64,000 nucleotides of DNA from Magnetospirillum sp. SS-4. GTDB taxonomy: Bacteria; Pseudomonadota; Alphaproteobacteria; Rhodospirillales; Magnetospirillaceae. The translations under genes were made by a program, and so were the position numbers. The DNA is taken from assembly GCF_902729425.1 (NCBI RefSeq), contig NZ_CACVCH010000046.1, positions 31,248 to 95,247 of the forward strand, read 5' to 3'. Each line of letters begins with the position of its first letter. The first letter of the stretch is position 1. Shown piece by piece: positions 57,051 to 64,000 of the stretch. Under the pieces are notes generated by a model, which searched no databases, was not told the DNA's origin, and worked only from the letters and a program-made list of their open reading frames with translations.

Positions 57051-57065
57051 AGGCGGCGGCCGGGC

Positions 57066-57356
57066 TCAGCGGCGGAAGGCGAAGCGGCGCTGCCGCTTGC
57101 GGCAGGCCATCGACAGGCTGATTCCCGTCAGGCCGACCGCGACCCAGGCGGGAAGGTCCAGAATGGCGGCGGTGACGCTGTCGAGCGGCGACGGTCCGGC
57201 GGCGGCGTCAGGGGCATGTCCCGCCAGCAAGGTAACCACGTCGGCAGTAAGGATGCCGGCGTATTCCGCCGGTCCAAGGGCCAGAACCGCATCGGCCGAC
57301 GCCATGATGACGGCAAGCCCGATCAGCAGCCACCCCATAACCCGTCCGAAGACCAT
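57066..57356 (-). CDS. Small membrane protein, 96 residues
   Basis: A protein with two hydrophobic helices, residues ~7-27 (MGWLLIGLAVIMASADAVLAL) and ~68-85 (LPAWVAVGLTGISLSMAC). A ~40-residue loop lies between them and a basic C-terminus (RKRQRRFAFRR) is presumably cytosolic. GGGGGG precedes the ATG at 57356. No family is recognised. It is tail-to-tail with the CoA ligase gene, 15 bases apart. The region from here to the tRNA (57357-57539) is AT-richer at first and contains no other gene. Confidence 0.7.
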   Translation of the reverse strand: MVFGRVMGWLLIGLAVIMASADAVLALGPAEYAGILTADVVTLLAGHAPDAAAGPSPLDSVTAAILDLPAWVAVGLTGISLSMACRKRQRRFAFRR

Positions 57357-57539
57357 GTATCCCCCCGAGGCCTATTCCGGTTATTTAACAGATAAATACA
57401 GGATTGCGCCGAAGCGGTCTGAATTTCAACTGTTTTCGGTAATTGACATAAATTTTTGATGGGGGTTGCGCCCCCTCATCCCCTCGTGTATTTTCTCGCC
57501 CTTCCCCGGACCTGCCCGCAAGGCTCCGTCCGGTGGCGC

Positions 57540-57629
57540 GGAGGGGTGGCCGAGCGGTTGAAGGCGCACGCCTGGAAAGTGTGTATACGGTGTTGAGCCG
57601 TATCGAGGGTTCGAATCCCTCTCCCTCCG
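57540..57629 (+). tRNA. tRNA-Ser(GGA)
   Basis: A class II (long variable arm) tRNA. The acceptor stem GGAGGGG pairs with TCCCTCC (one G-U pair), the D-arm is GCCGAGCGGTTGAAGGC, and the anticodon loop CTGGAAA reads GGA. A long variable arm follows, then the T-arm GAGGGTTCGAATCCCTC. The discriminator is G and CCA is encoded (57630-57632). GGA reads UCC and UCU serine codons. A strong terminator follows at 57664. tRNA-Ser genes are frequent integration sites, and the foreign-looking segment begins directly downstream. Confidence 0.97.
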
Positions 57630-57663
57630 CCATTACTTCCAAAGAATAGATTCTCTGACGCAT

Positions 57664-57702
57664 AGAGCCTTGGGCGAAAGCCCAAGGCTCTGCGCCGTTT
57701 TT
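57664..57702 (+). terminator. Rho-independent terminator of tRNA-Ser
   Basis: A perfect 12-base-pair stem (57664-57675 with 57680-57691) capped by a GAAA tetraloop. It is followed after six bases by five T (57698-57702). It lies 35 bases after the tRNA. Confidence 0.85.
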
Positions 57703-57709
57703 GGCCAGT

Positions 57710-57863
57710 AGCTGTTGACCTTGCCAGCCAAAATCCGGCCTGCTTTTATCAAAATTCTCTTCTCTTCCGCCCGCTTTCTCCAGCAGCTGTTGACTGCGCC
57801 AGAAAGGTACGGGTTTTAAACCTGCAGGTAATTCAAAGAGCTACGGCGCCAAAAGCTGTTGAC
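57710..57863. repeat. Three short direct repeats downstream of tRNA-Ser
   Basis: AGCTGTTGAC occurs exactly three times (57710-57719, 57785-57794, 57854-57863), with starts 75 and 69 bases apart. The first two sit in a longer shared context, CCAG-N-AGCTGTTGAC-NNN-GCCAG; the third keeps CCA before and GCAG after it. The 291-base stretch between tRNA and the next gene (57633-57923) holds only the terminator and these repeats. They may be binding sites or remnants of an attachment region. Confidence 0.75.
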
Positions 57864-57923
57864 CGTTTCGCAGTTTTTGCTGACGTGGGCTGGAGTCCGG
57901 CTGCGGAACGGACGGTCAATGGC

Positions 57924-60900
57924 TCAGGCTAACTCAATCCCCAGGACAGCCACCCGTTCGGTCTGCCCTCGGGCATTGACCAGCCCCTGAGCCTCCTGGT
58001 CCAACCTCCGGCAGAGTGTGCGGAAATCGAGAGCAGGCTCTCCCGTCGGCTTCCAGATGCGGGTCGGCTTGAGATTGGCGAGAAGAAAGATTCCGTGTCG
58101 GGACCGATTGGTCCGCATGTACTGGCCAAGCAACTGCTTCTCCAGTGCGGCCCGCAATTCGGTGAATGACCACTTATGGGCCCATTTCCCTTCGATCGTC
58201 ACCGGGTCGATCGCCGAACAAAATATTCTGATGTCGGGCTTCTTGCTGAAGGCAACTTCGACCTCGCGCGCCACCTCGTAGGCTCCGCGCCGCACGGAAT
58301 CCAGTTGGCCTGCCAACCACTTCTGCAGCACGGCCTCGTCATCGTCGATCTTGAAATGGCCGCGCAATGAGAAGTCGCCCTTTTCCGCCTCGTCGATGAT
58401 GTCTTCGAACCGCCCGAGGATCAGAGTGAACAGCTCATCGGCGGTGGTCGGCGCGCACTCATACTGCCGGGCAAACGTTGCCACCTGCTCGGCTGACCAG
58501 GGGGAGCCATCAGCATCCTGCTTGGCACGTTGGAAGGCTGCGTGCAGAAGTAAATCACGTGACCGAGCCAGCGTTGAATCGTCGGCCAGGGCGCACAGGG
58601 CCTCATAACCTGCACGGCCCGGTGCTTGGGTCAGGAGGCCGAAGGCGTGGGATCGGAAGCTTTGGGCGTCATCGCGGGTTCCTGGAGAGTAGGCTCCGTC
58701 GTGGCGGATATCCTCCTCGGGACGAATATGGCGATAAAGCAGGGGGATGAACCGTCGGAGAATGGTTGGGCAGCCATAGGATGGGCTGTCCAGAAGCGGG
58801 GCATGATGGCCCATGGGGTTGAGGCCTGCTGCCAACGCCATAATTGTTGCATCTGCCTGCTCTGGATGAGCGGCAAGATGGGATTCCAGAAAATCCAAGG
58901 CTGGGCCAGCATCGACCTGAAGCCAAGTGGTCAGCCAGAAATAGAGTCGGGTTTGGTCTCCAGCAACGCAGGCCGCTCGGCCGTAGCGTTCTGCAAGGCG
59001 TGCAAGAGCGGAAACATCACCTTGGCGCATCAGCGTCTCGACCACGTTGGACAAAATGCTGAAATTTTCCGGCTCCGCTATGCCGATGGCATCAAGCAGA
59101 TCGGGGGCGCACAGGTTTCGGCACGAACCATCCGGCTCCCACCGTAATTTCGAGATCAGCCCACCGGGCTGAGGATGGTCGGCCGGCAAAGCAAATTCGG
59201 CCCTGATCTGGCGGGTAAAAAGATCTCTGACGACCACGGGATGCGTGGCGACAAGCTGGGGCAGCCAGGAGGGAAAGCCGTTGAGTTCATGAAGGGATAG
59301 ACGGGCGGCGATATCAGCCTCTTCGGGGGAGAGGCCGGAAAAATCAAGCCCATCATCCAGATCGGCCTTCATTCCAGCAAGTGACGTGACCGAGGCATAA
59401 TAAGATGTTGATAAATTCGCTTCGGGTAAGGGTGGCTGCCACTTGCGCCAGTGTAGCTTTAACCCCGAACGAACAAGCCTGGCCACCAACATTCCAAAGA
59501 CCTGTGTAATTCCTTCAACGCCTCGTTCCTCGTACTGGTGAATGATCTTTCCGCTGTCATCACAGGCGGCCATCAGATTGTAAAGGAGAGGCCAATCCTC
59601 TCCTCTTCGCAACCTGTTGAATCGGCATACAACTTGCCAGCAAAGAACGCTCCGATCCCACCATGGCTGAATTCGATGGCGCAACCACCAGAGACTTGGA
59701 GGATCCAGCCTGAGACGGTGAAGCCGTCGCAACGCACGGAACCAAGCCCGGCTGACTGGATTGCTCATTTCCCGGTGATAGACATGCCACAACTCAGGGG
59801 TTACCGCCGCCATCACCATGAATTTTATTCGTATTCTTATTGGCCGAGCAGAGTTAGTCCAGAGCTGGATGGCCAGCTTAAAGGCCATGAGGCGGTCTCG
59901 CTGCTCCGGCGCACGACGTGATTCATCCAACAGCCAGGAAATATCGCGAGCATCAAGATGCCAAAGCTCCCAATAGCTTTCGATGGTTGCGATCCAAATC
60001 TGATCTTCACTGTACGCTCCCCGCCTGCGCTTCAGCCGGGCCATGGTCAGGGCTCGGCGCACGGAAGGATGGGCGGCCAGGGAATTGTGCAGGGACGAGT
60101 CTCGTCCCCTGTCGGATCGTGAGAACTCCCGAATCCTGGTCAGTCGATCAATAGCGGTGGCGACAGTAACCGGAGACATACCGGCGAGGTTACCTCGGGC
60201 AAGGGCACGATGGATTGCCGCCAGCAGCGGTTTGAACACCCAACGGAAACGGCTGGAAACATAGCTTGGGCGTTTCGCTCCCGTCACCACGACCCACGGT
60301 TCCATTCTGGACAGACTTACCAGAATGTTGATCATGGACGGAATTCGCTGGTCCGGAAGCTTCTCCGCAATCGATTCGGCCAGATAGCGCGGGAGCCAAG
60401 CAACCGAGTTCTCGGGAGCTTCGCTAACCTTATGCAGGAGCTCCGCCAATCCGTCCTCGTCGAGAATGCGCGGGTAAAGGGCCTGGCAGACATCCGCTGC
60501 CATGCGCCCCGCGACCTCCGGACCTGTCATGATCCTGATGTTCAATGCTCTCAGGCGTTTTTCGTCGCCGATAGAATCCAGGGCACGGATGGCAAACAGG
60601 CGCAAGGTGGAATTCGACAGTGGATTGCCAGCAATGACGAGGCAGCCCCTGCCACATGCCGCCAATCGACCTTCACTCACCATCAGCAACAGCATTTCCT
60701 TAACGTCATCGGAGACCGATGAATCGCGCAGCAGCCGGTTGATGGTCGGAGACAAAGCCGGATCGGCAAGACGCCCAAGCTGCTCGATATCCTCCCCTCG
60801 CCGAAACCGACACTGGTCGGCCACACGCCGAAGTAGAGCGTGGCGCTCCGCTAGGGGGATCAGACTGGGATCGCCATGCCGCAGTAGGATATCGGGATCC

Positions 60901-62171
60901 ACTTCCATTAGCGTTTTGCGCACCCCTGGCAACCAAGCCGCCAACCAGGCGGCCACGGGAGCCAAGGAAGGCGGCACCACAGTCCGGCCATGCACTTCCC
61001 GGAACAGCAGCCGTAAAATTGCCCGCTGCGGACAATTGGCCTTGGTCAGACGCTCGAACCAGCGGGCGGCCAGATAATCCACCAGCCCGCGATGATGGAA
61101 CCTGATTTTGCCGTAGGCCGCCTCGTCGAATAGGGCGCGCCCCAGCAGAGCGCGGATCTCCCCATCGCGCCAGTCCGTCAGAACAGCCTTGGCGTCCAGC
61201 GTATCGTCGACCGGGGTCGCTGAGGGTTCCGGCAAAGGAAAGGCGAAACGGCGTGACAGGATAACGGCCGCCGCCAGGGCCTCGGCACCCCGCCGGGCCT
61301 TGCCAGCACCCAAGGGATCGCCCTTCACTCGGGTCGGGTTCTCCTCGGTAAGCTTGTGGGTGACATCGTGCTCGATCAGCTCGTGCAGTACGCCCAGGCG
61401 GCCATTCTCCGTCCAATAGGCCAACAGGGTATCGATATCACGGGGGCGACGGGCAAAATCCCAGGCATAGGCTTGGTCAAGCGCCAACAGGAATGCTCCC
61501 GGGTCGCCAAGGCGAATGGAGACAAAGCGGCGAACCTGCGCAGAGTCCAGCGGAGCCAGTTGGACCACCCGCACCAGCGGAATGCGCGTCTCCTCGGACT
61601 CACCGCCTCCATTTTTGGAAGTGTCTATCGCCGGCACCGTAGTCGGTGGCCGTCCGAGCAGGCGGGCCACGGTCTCGACATCGGTAATTGGCTGCCATTC
61701 GCTGATCCGGCAAGAAATTACGACACGAGCGCGGATGAGTCCCCTGTCGCCAAGATCTCGGGCAAAAGTTCTGAGGGCACGCTCGAAAGCATAGTGGTCG
61801 GCCAGCTGGGCTTCGTCCTTGGCATCCAACAGGAAAGTCGCCTCACCTGTGCCGTCGCGCCACCGCGATAACCGGTCACTATCTGCTGGATCGATTGCGG
61901 CAGCCAGATCATGGCGGGCAAGCTCATCGACCCGAACGAAGAAGGCTGTGCGGCCATCGGCCTTGAGGCAGGCAGCCTGCGCCTCCATCTCCCAGGTTTT
62001 CCCGCTACCCGCCTCGCCCAGGAGGACGACCCGACCATGCTCCAGTAAATCGGGCCAGCGGCTAATGCCGCCGCGACCGCCCAAATAACTGAGAATGGCA
62101 GCCTTTTCTGAATCGGATTCCTGATCGTAATCGAGGAAGTGGCGGTCAAGATCGATATGGCTGGGGCGCAT
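57924..62171 (-). CDS. Giant NACHT/STAND-like P-loop protein with C-terminal candidate nuclease motif
   Basis: A 1415-residue protein counted from the ATG at 62171; a TTG at 62207 is possible but has no ribosome site. The N-terminal NTPase has Walker A GEAGSGKT (52-59), a Walker B-like FLLDAKDEA (Asp116, Asp119, Glu120) and a sensor-like ARVVISCRISEW. About 1000 residues of helical, HEAT/TPR-like repeats follow. The last ~90 residues contain PDIRIFCSAIDP, an IEGK (Glu1327-x-Lys1329) and LEKQLLGQYMRT with RHGIFLLANL, resembling PD-(D/E)xK nuclease-like ends. Base composition is visibly less GC-rich than the neighbours. Next to a tRNA and a recombinase, an anti-phage STAND-type role is likely but unproven. 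Confidence 0.7.
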   Translation of the reverse strand: MRPSHIDLDRHFLDYDQESDSEKAAILSYLGGRGGISRWPDLLEHGRVVLLGEAGSGKTWEMEAQAACLKADGRTAFFVRVDELARHDLAAAIDPADSDRLSRWRDGTGEATFLLDAKDEAQLADHYAFERALRTFARDLGDRGLIRARVVISCRISEWQPITDVETVARLLGRPPTTVPAIDTSKNGGGESEETRIPLVRVVQLAPLDSAQVRRFVSIRLGDPGAFLLALDQAYAWDFARRPRDIDTLLAYWTENGRLGVLHELIEHDVTHKLTEENPTRVKGDPLGAGKARRGAEALAAAVILSRRFAFPLPEPSATPVDDTLDAKAVLTDWRDGEIRALLGRALFDEAAYGKIRFHHRGLVDYLAARWFERLTKANCPQRAILRLLFREVHGRTVVPPSLAPVAAWLAAWLPGVRKTLMEVDPDILLRHGDPSLIPLAERHALLRRVADQCRFRRGEDIEQLGRLADPALSPTINRLLRDSSVSDDVKEMLLLMVSEGRLAACGRGCLVIAGNPLSNSTLRLFAIRALDSIGDEKRLRALNIRIMTGPEVAGRMAADVCQALYPRILDEDGLAELLHKVSEAPENSVAWLPRYLAESIAEKLPDQRIPSMINILVSLSRMEPWVVVTGAKRPSYVSSRFRWVFKPLLAAIHRALARGNLAGMSPVTVATAIDRLTRIREFSRSDRGRDSSLHNSLAAHPSVRRALTMARLKRRRGAYSEDQIWIATIESYWELWHLDARDISWLLDESRRAPEQRDRLMAFKLAIQLWTNSARPIRIRIKFMVMAAVTPELWHVYHREMSNPVSRAWFRALRRLHRLRLDPPSLWWLRHRIQPWWDRSVLCWQVVCRFNRLRRGEDWPLLYNLMAACDDSGKIIHQYEERGVEGITQVFGMLVARLVRSGLKLHWRKWQPPLPEANLSTSYYASVTSLAGMKADLDDGLDFSGLSPEEADIAARLSLHELNGFPSWLPQLVATHPVVVRDLFTRQIRAEFALPADHPQPGGLISKLRWEPDGSCRNLCAPDLLDAIGIAEPENFSILSNVVETLMRQGDVSALARLAERYGRAACVAGDQTRLYFWLTTWLQVDAGPALDFLESHLAAHPEQADATIMALAAGLNPMGHHAPLLDSPSYGCPTILRRFIPLLYRHIRPEEDIRHDGAYSPGTRDDAQSFRSHAFGLLTQAPGRAGYEALCALADDSTLARSRDLLLHAAFQRAKQDADGSPWSAEQVATFARQYECAPTTADELFTLILGRFEDIIDEAEKGDFSLRGHFKIDDDEAVLQKWLAGQLDSVRRGAYEVAREVEVAFSKKPDIRIFCSAIDPVTIEGKWAHKWSFTELRAALEKQLLGQYMRTNRSRHGIFLLANLKPTRIWKPTGEPALDFRTLCRRLDQEAQGLVNARGQTERVAVLGIELA

Positions 62172-62225
62172 GACCTCAAGTATGCCGCTGAGGCAGCAAT
62201 TCGCCAATAGCGGGAGAGGATTTTG

Positions 62226-62633
62226 CTATCCCTTTTCGCGGATACCCATCATCTCCCGCTGGCGGTCCCACTCCACCGGCATGTCGTCCATCAGGTCGGC
62301 CAATTGTAAGATGCGGGGCTGGCGGCCGTCGAGGATGGCCTCGACGATGTCCGGGGCCAGCAGGGTCAGGCGGTAAATGCGGGTCAGATAGGACGGGCTG
62401 ATCCTCTCGGCCTCGGCCAGTTCGTTGAGCGACCGCACCTGTCCGGATTCCAGCATGCGTTTCCAGCGGTGGGCGCGGGCCAGCGCCTTCAGCAGCGTAT
62501 CGTCGGGGGTAGGTTTGGCGCGCACCGGCACGCCCTCGCCCTCGGGCACGATCACCAGCTTGCGTCCACCATGGCGGCGGAGGGTCAACGGCACGCGGAT
62601 GGTGAAAGTGTCGATGCTGACGTCGGTGGTCAT
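62226..62633 (-). CDS. HTH protein of the recombinase module (KorB/ParB-HTH-like)
   Basis: A 135-residue basic protein. After a beta-rich start (VSIDTFTIRVPLTLRRHGGRKLVIVP) it has a helix-turn-helix at ~65-90: RSLNELAEAERISPSYLTRIYRLTLLAPDIVEAIL, split here by the turn at ISPSY. This resembles the HTH of KorB/ParB-type proteins. Its ATG overlaps the recombinase stop by four bases. Pairs of a serine recombinase with such a small HTH protein recur in alphaproteobacterial mobile segments, where it may act as a recombination directionality or regulatory factor. The exact role is unknown. Confidence 0.7.
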   Translation of the reverse strand: MTTDVSIDTFTIRVPLTLRRHGGRKLVIVPEGEGVPVRAKPTPDDTLLKALARAHRWKRMLESGQVRSLNELAEAERISPSYLTRIYRLTLLAPDIVEAILDGRQPRILQLADLMDDMPVEWDRQREMMGIREKG

Positions 62634-63970
62634 GCCGCGCTCCTGTCACCGGTTTGGGCGGTGATGTCGGCGACGACGCTGGCCAGTCCCTCGGCACGGA
62701 GGCGGATTTCGGCGCCGTCGGGGGCGATGGCCACTTTCTCGACCAGAAGCTGGAGGATACGGGCCTGCTCGGCGGGGAACAATTCGTCCCAGAGTGCCTC
62801 GAAGCGGTCGAGGGCGGCGTGCAGATCGGCCGGCACCATGGACGGGGCCATCCGTTCGGCTCGCGCCCGGATCTCGGGGGCGCGCAGCAGGGCGCGGACC
62901 TGTCCGATCACCGCCGCCTCGATCTCACCGGCGGCGATGCTGCGCACCGGGCAGGACTCGTGGCCGGAATTGATCGCCTTCATACAGGTATAGTAGCGGT
63001 AGAGGCGGCCTTTCTTGCGGGTCGAACTCGGCGTCATGGCCCGACCGCAATGGGCGCAGTGGATCAGCCCCTTCAGCGGCGCAGGGGTCGAGGACCGCAC
63101 CGCATTGGCCCGCTTCCTGGGGGCGTTGTCGGTCTTGACCGCCACCACCTTGTCCCAGATGGCGCGGTCGATGATGGCGGGATGCTCGCCGGCATGGGCC
63201 TCGCCCTTGTGGACGGCCTCGCCGAGATAGACCCGGTTGTCGAGCAGCTTGTAGAGGAAGTTCTTGGTGAAGGGCGCGCCGTCGCGGATCTTGCCGTCCT
63301 GGGTGGTCCAGGACTTGGTGTGGTGGCCGGCGGCATTCAGTTCCTTCACCAGCAGGGTGGCGGAGCCGAGTTTGAGGAAGCGGTCGAAGATGTGGCGGAC
63401 CAAATCGGCCTCGGGCGGGTTGACCACCAGCTTGCGGGCCACCACGTCGTAGCCCAAGGGCGGCACGCCACCCATCCACATGCCCTTGCGGCGCGAGGCG
63501 GCGAATTTGTCGCGGATGCGCTCGCCGATCACTTCCCGCTCGAATTGGGCAAAGCTGAGCAGGATGTTGAGCGTCAACCGCCCCATGGAGGTGGTGGTGT
63601 TGAACGACTGGGTCACTGATACGAAGGTGACGGCGTTGCGGTCGAACACCTCGACCAGCTTGGAGAAATCCATCAGCGAGCGGCTGAGGCGGTCGATCTT
63701 GTAGACCACCACCACGTCGATCAGCCCGGACTCGATGTCGGCCAGCAGGCGTTTCAGGGCCGGGCGGTCCAGATTGCCGCCGGAGAAGCCGCCATCGTCG
63801 TAGTGGTCAGGCACCGGCACCCAGCCCTCGGCCCGCTGGCTGGCGATATAGGCCTCGCAGGATTCCCGCTGGGCGTCGAGGCTGTTGAATTCCATCTCCA
63901 GGCCCTCTTCCGAGGACTTGCGGGTATAGATGGCGCAGCGGGTCTTCCGCATGGGCTTGGGCGGGATCAT
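62630..63970 (-). CDS. Serine recombinase (large resolvase/invertase family)
   Basis: A 446-residue site-specific serine recombinase. The catalytic domain (~8-155) has the nucleophile region CAIYTRKSSEEGLE, with Ser in the RKSS motif, and VVVYKIDRLSRSLMDF and FAQFEREVIGERIRDK. A recombinase domain (~165-270) and a zinc-ribbon domain follow, with Cys pairs in HCAHCGRAM and YTCMKA...SCPV. A C-terminal coiled coil comes last (PADLHAALDRFEALWDELF). It appears intact. It overlaps the HTH gene downstream and a partial gene upstream (ATGA), forming a three-gene mobile module at the island's far end from tRNA-Ser. Confidence 0.93.
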   Translation of the reverse strand: MIPPKPMRKTRCAIYTRKSSEEGLEMEFNSLDAQRESCEAYIASQRAEGWVPVPDHYDDGGFSGGNLDRPALKRLLADIESGLIDVVVVYKIDRLSRSLMDFSKLVEVFDRNAVTFVSVTQSFNTTTSMGRLTLNILLSFAQFEREVIGERIRDKFAASRRKGMWMGGVPPLGYDVVARKLVVNPPEADLVRHIFDRFLKLGSATLLVKELNAAGHHTKSWTTQDGKIRDGAPFTKNFLYKLLDNRVYLGEAVHKGEAHAGEHPAIIDRAIWDKVVAVKTDNAPRKRANAVRSSTPAPLKGLIHCAHCGRAMTPSSTRKKGRLYRYYTCMKAINSGHESCPVRSIAAGEIEAAVIGQVRALLRAPEIRARAERMAPSMVPADLHAALDRFEALWDELFPAEQARILQLLVEKVAIAPDGAEIRLRAEGLASVVADITAQTGDRSAA

Positions 63971-64000
63971 CGGACGGCCTCCAGCTTGCCATGCTTGCGC
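63967..64000 (-). CDS. 3' end of the gene upstream of the recombinase (possible DUF2924)
   Basis: Only the last ten codons (RKHGKLEAVR) and the TGA stop, which overlaps the recombinase start in an ATGA, are inside the window. In related modules a DUF2924-type gene occupies this place and ends with a similar basic tail. The identification is tentative because the rest is not visible. Confidence 0.4.
   Translation of the reverse strand, partial: RKHGKLEAVR

Noticed and set aside
57385..57663. Minus-strand open frame of about 90 codons across tRNA-Ser
   Set aside because: It is the reverse complement of the tRNA and its terminator region; no ribosome site and the tRNA fully explains the sequence.
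57710..57863. CRISPR-like array
   Set aside because: Only three 10-base repeats, spaced 69-75 bases apart, without palindromic repeat units or cas genes.
1..64000. Magnetosome (mam/mms) genes
   Set aside because: The gene content suggests a Magnetospirillum-like host, but no mam-type protein was recognised on either strand, so no claim is made.

Overview
The window is high-GC and gene-dense, and almost certainly the chromosome of an alphaproteobacterium. The order cdsA-dxr-rseP-bamA-skp-lpxD-fabZ-lpxA-lpxI-lpxB is the usual alphaproteobacterial envelope/lipid A cluster. Hopanoid-decorating genes (hpnI, hpnK), a GapR (DUF2312) gene, a DUF4170 gene and a 41-residue L36 gene point the same way. 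A Magnetospirillum-like Rhodospirillales bacterium fits best, but that is an inference from gene content; no magnetosome genes are present.

Region 1 (1-11.9 kb, + strand) is one long, tightly spaced envelope operon covering CDP-diacylglycerol synthesis, isoprenoid supply, site-2 protease, outer-membrane protein assembly and lipid A synthesis. It ends with a glyoxalase and the hopanoid glycosyltransferase HpnI. Region 2 (11.9-29.1 kb) is mixed. It holds an MFS transporter coupled to hpnK, a DUF4170 duplication, a thioredoxin-like ferredoxin, a two-component pair, a nucleoside phosphorylase, and two methyltransferases divergent from an ArsR-rhodanese fusion with a visible operator. It also holds a Sel1-repeat protein coupled to an unknown 561-residue protein, a FlaF-like gene behind a near-consensus promoter, a hybrid histidine kinase and an AmiC-type amidase.

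Region 3 (29.4-47.8 kb) is the most remarkable part. Its core is a nine-gene + operon (34.4-43.3 kb). It encodes a periplasmic VWA-TM-FHA protein, two stand-alone FHA proteins, a MotA/TolQ/ExbB-type channel, a Ser/Thr kinase with a periplasmic SUMF1-type domain, a PP2C phosphatase, a periplasmic trypsin-like protease with a cytosolic FHA domain, and two VWA proteins. The single N-terminal membrane helix of each of these two VWA proteins matches the Asp-containing helix of MotB. A convergent, translationally coupled minus operon (47.8-43.3 kb) encodes two secreted repeat-rich proteins, a small membrane protein, a stand-alone domain resembling the C-terminal domain of the flagellar rotor protein FliG, and an unknown protein. 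A sigma-like/anti-sigma-like pair diverges from the core operon. Together these look like an undescribed ion-driven (5:2 motor-like) envelope machine controlled by Ser/Thr phosphorylation.

Region 4 (48-57.6 kb) returns to ordinary genes: a TorS-like hybrid kinase, rpmJ, N-formylglutamate amidohydrolase, a tiny lipoprotein, gapR, a sulfurtransferase, a cysteine synthase-like enzyme, an aryl/acyl-CoA ligase and tRNA-Ser(GGA). Region 5 (57.6-64 kb), directly downstream of tRNA-Ser, looks like an acquired island. It has three copies of a short direct repeat, a 1415-residue P-loop (NACHT/STAND-like) protein with a C-terminal ExK-type candidate nuclease motif, and a serine recombinase module cut by the window edge.
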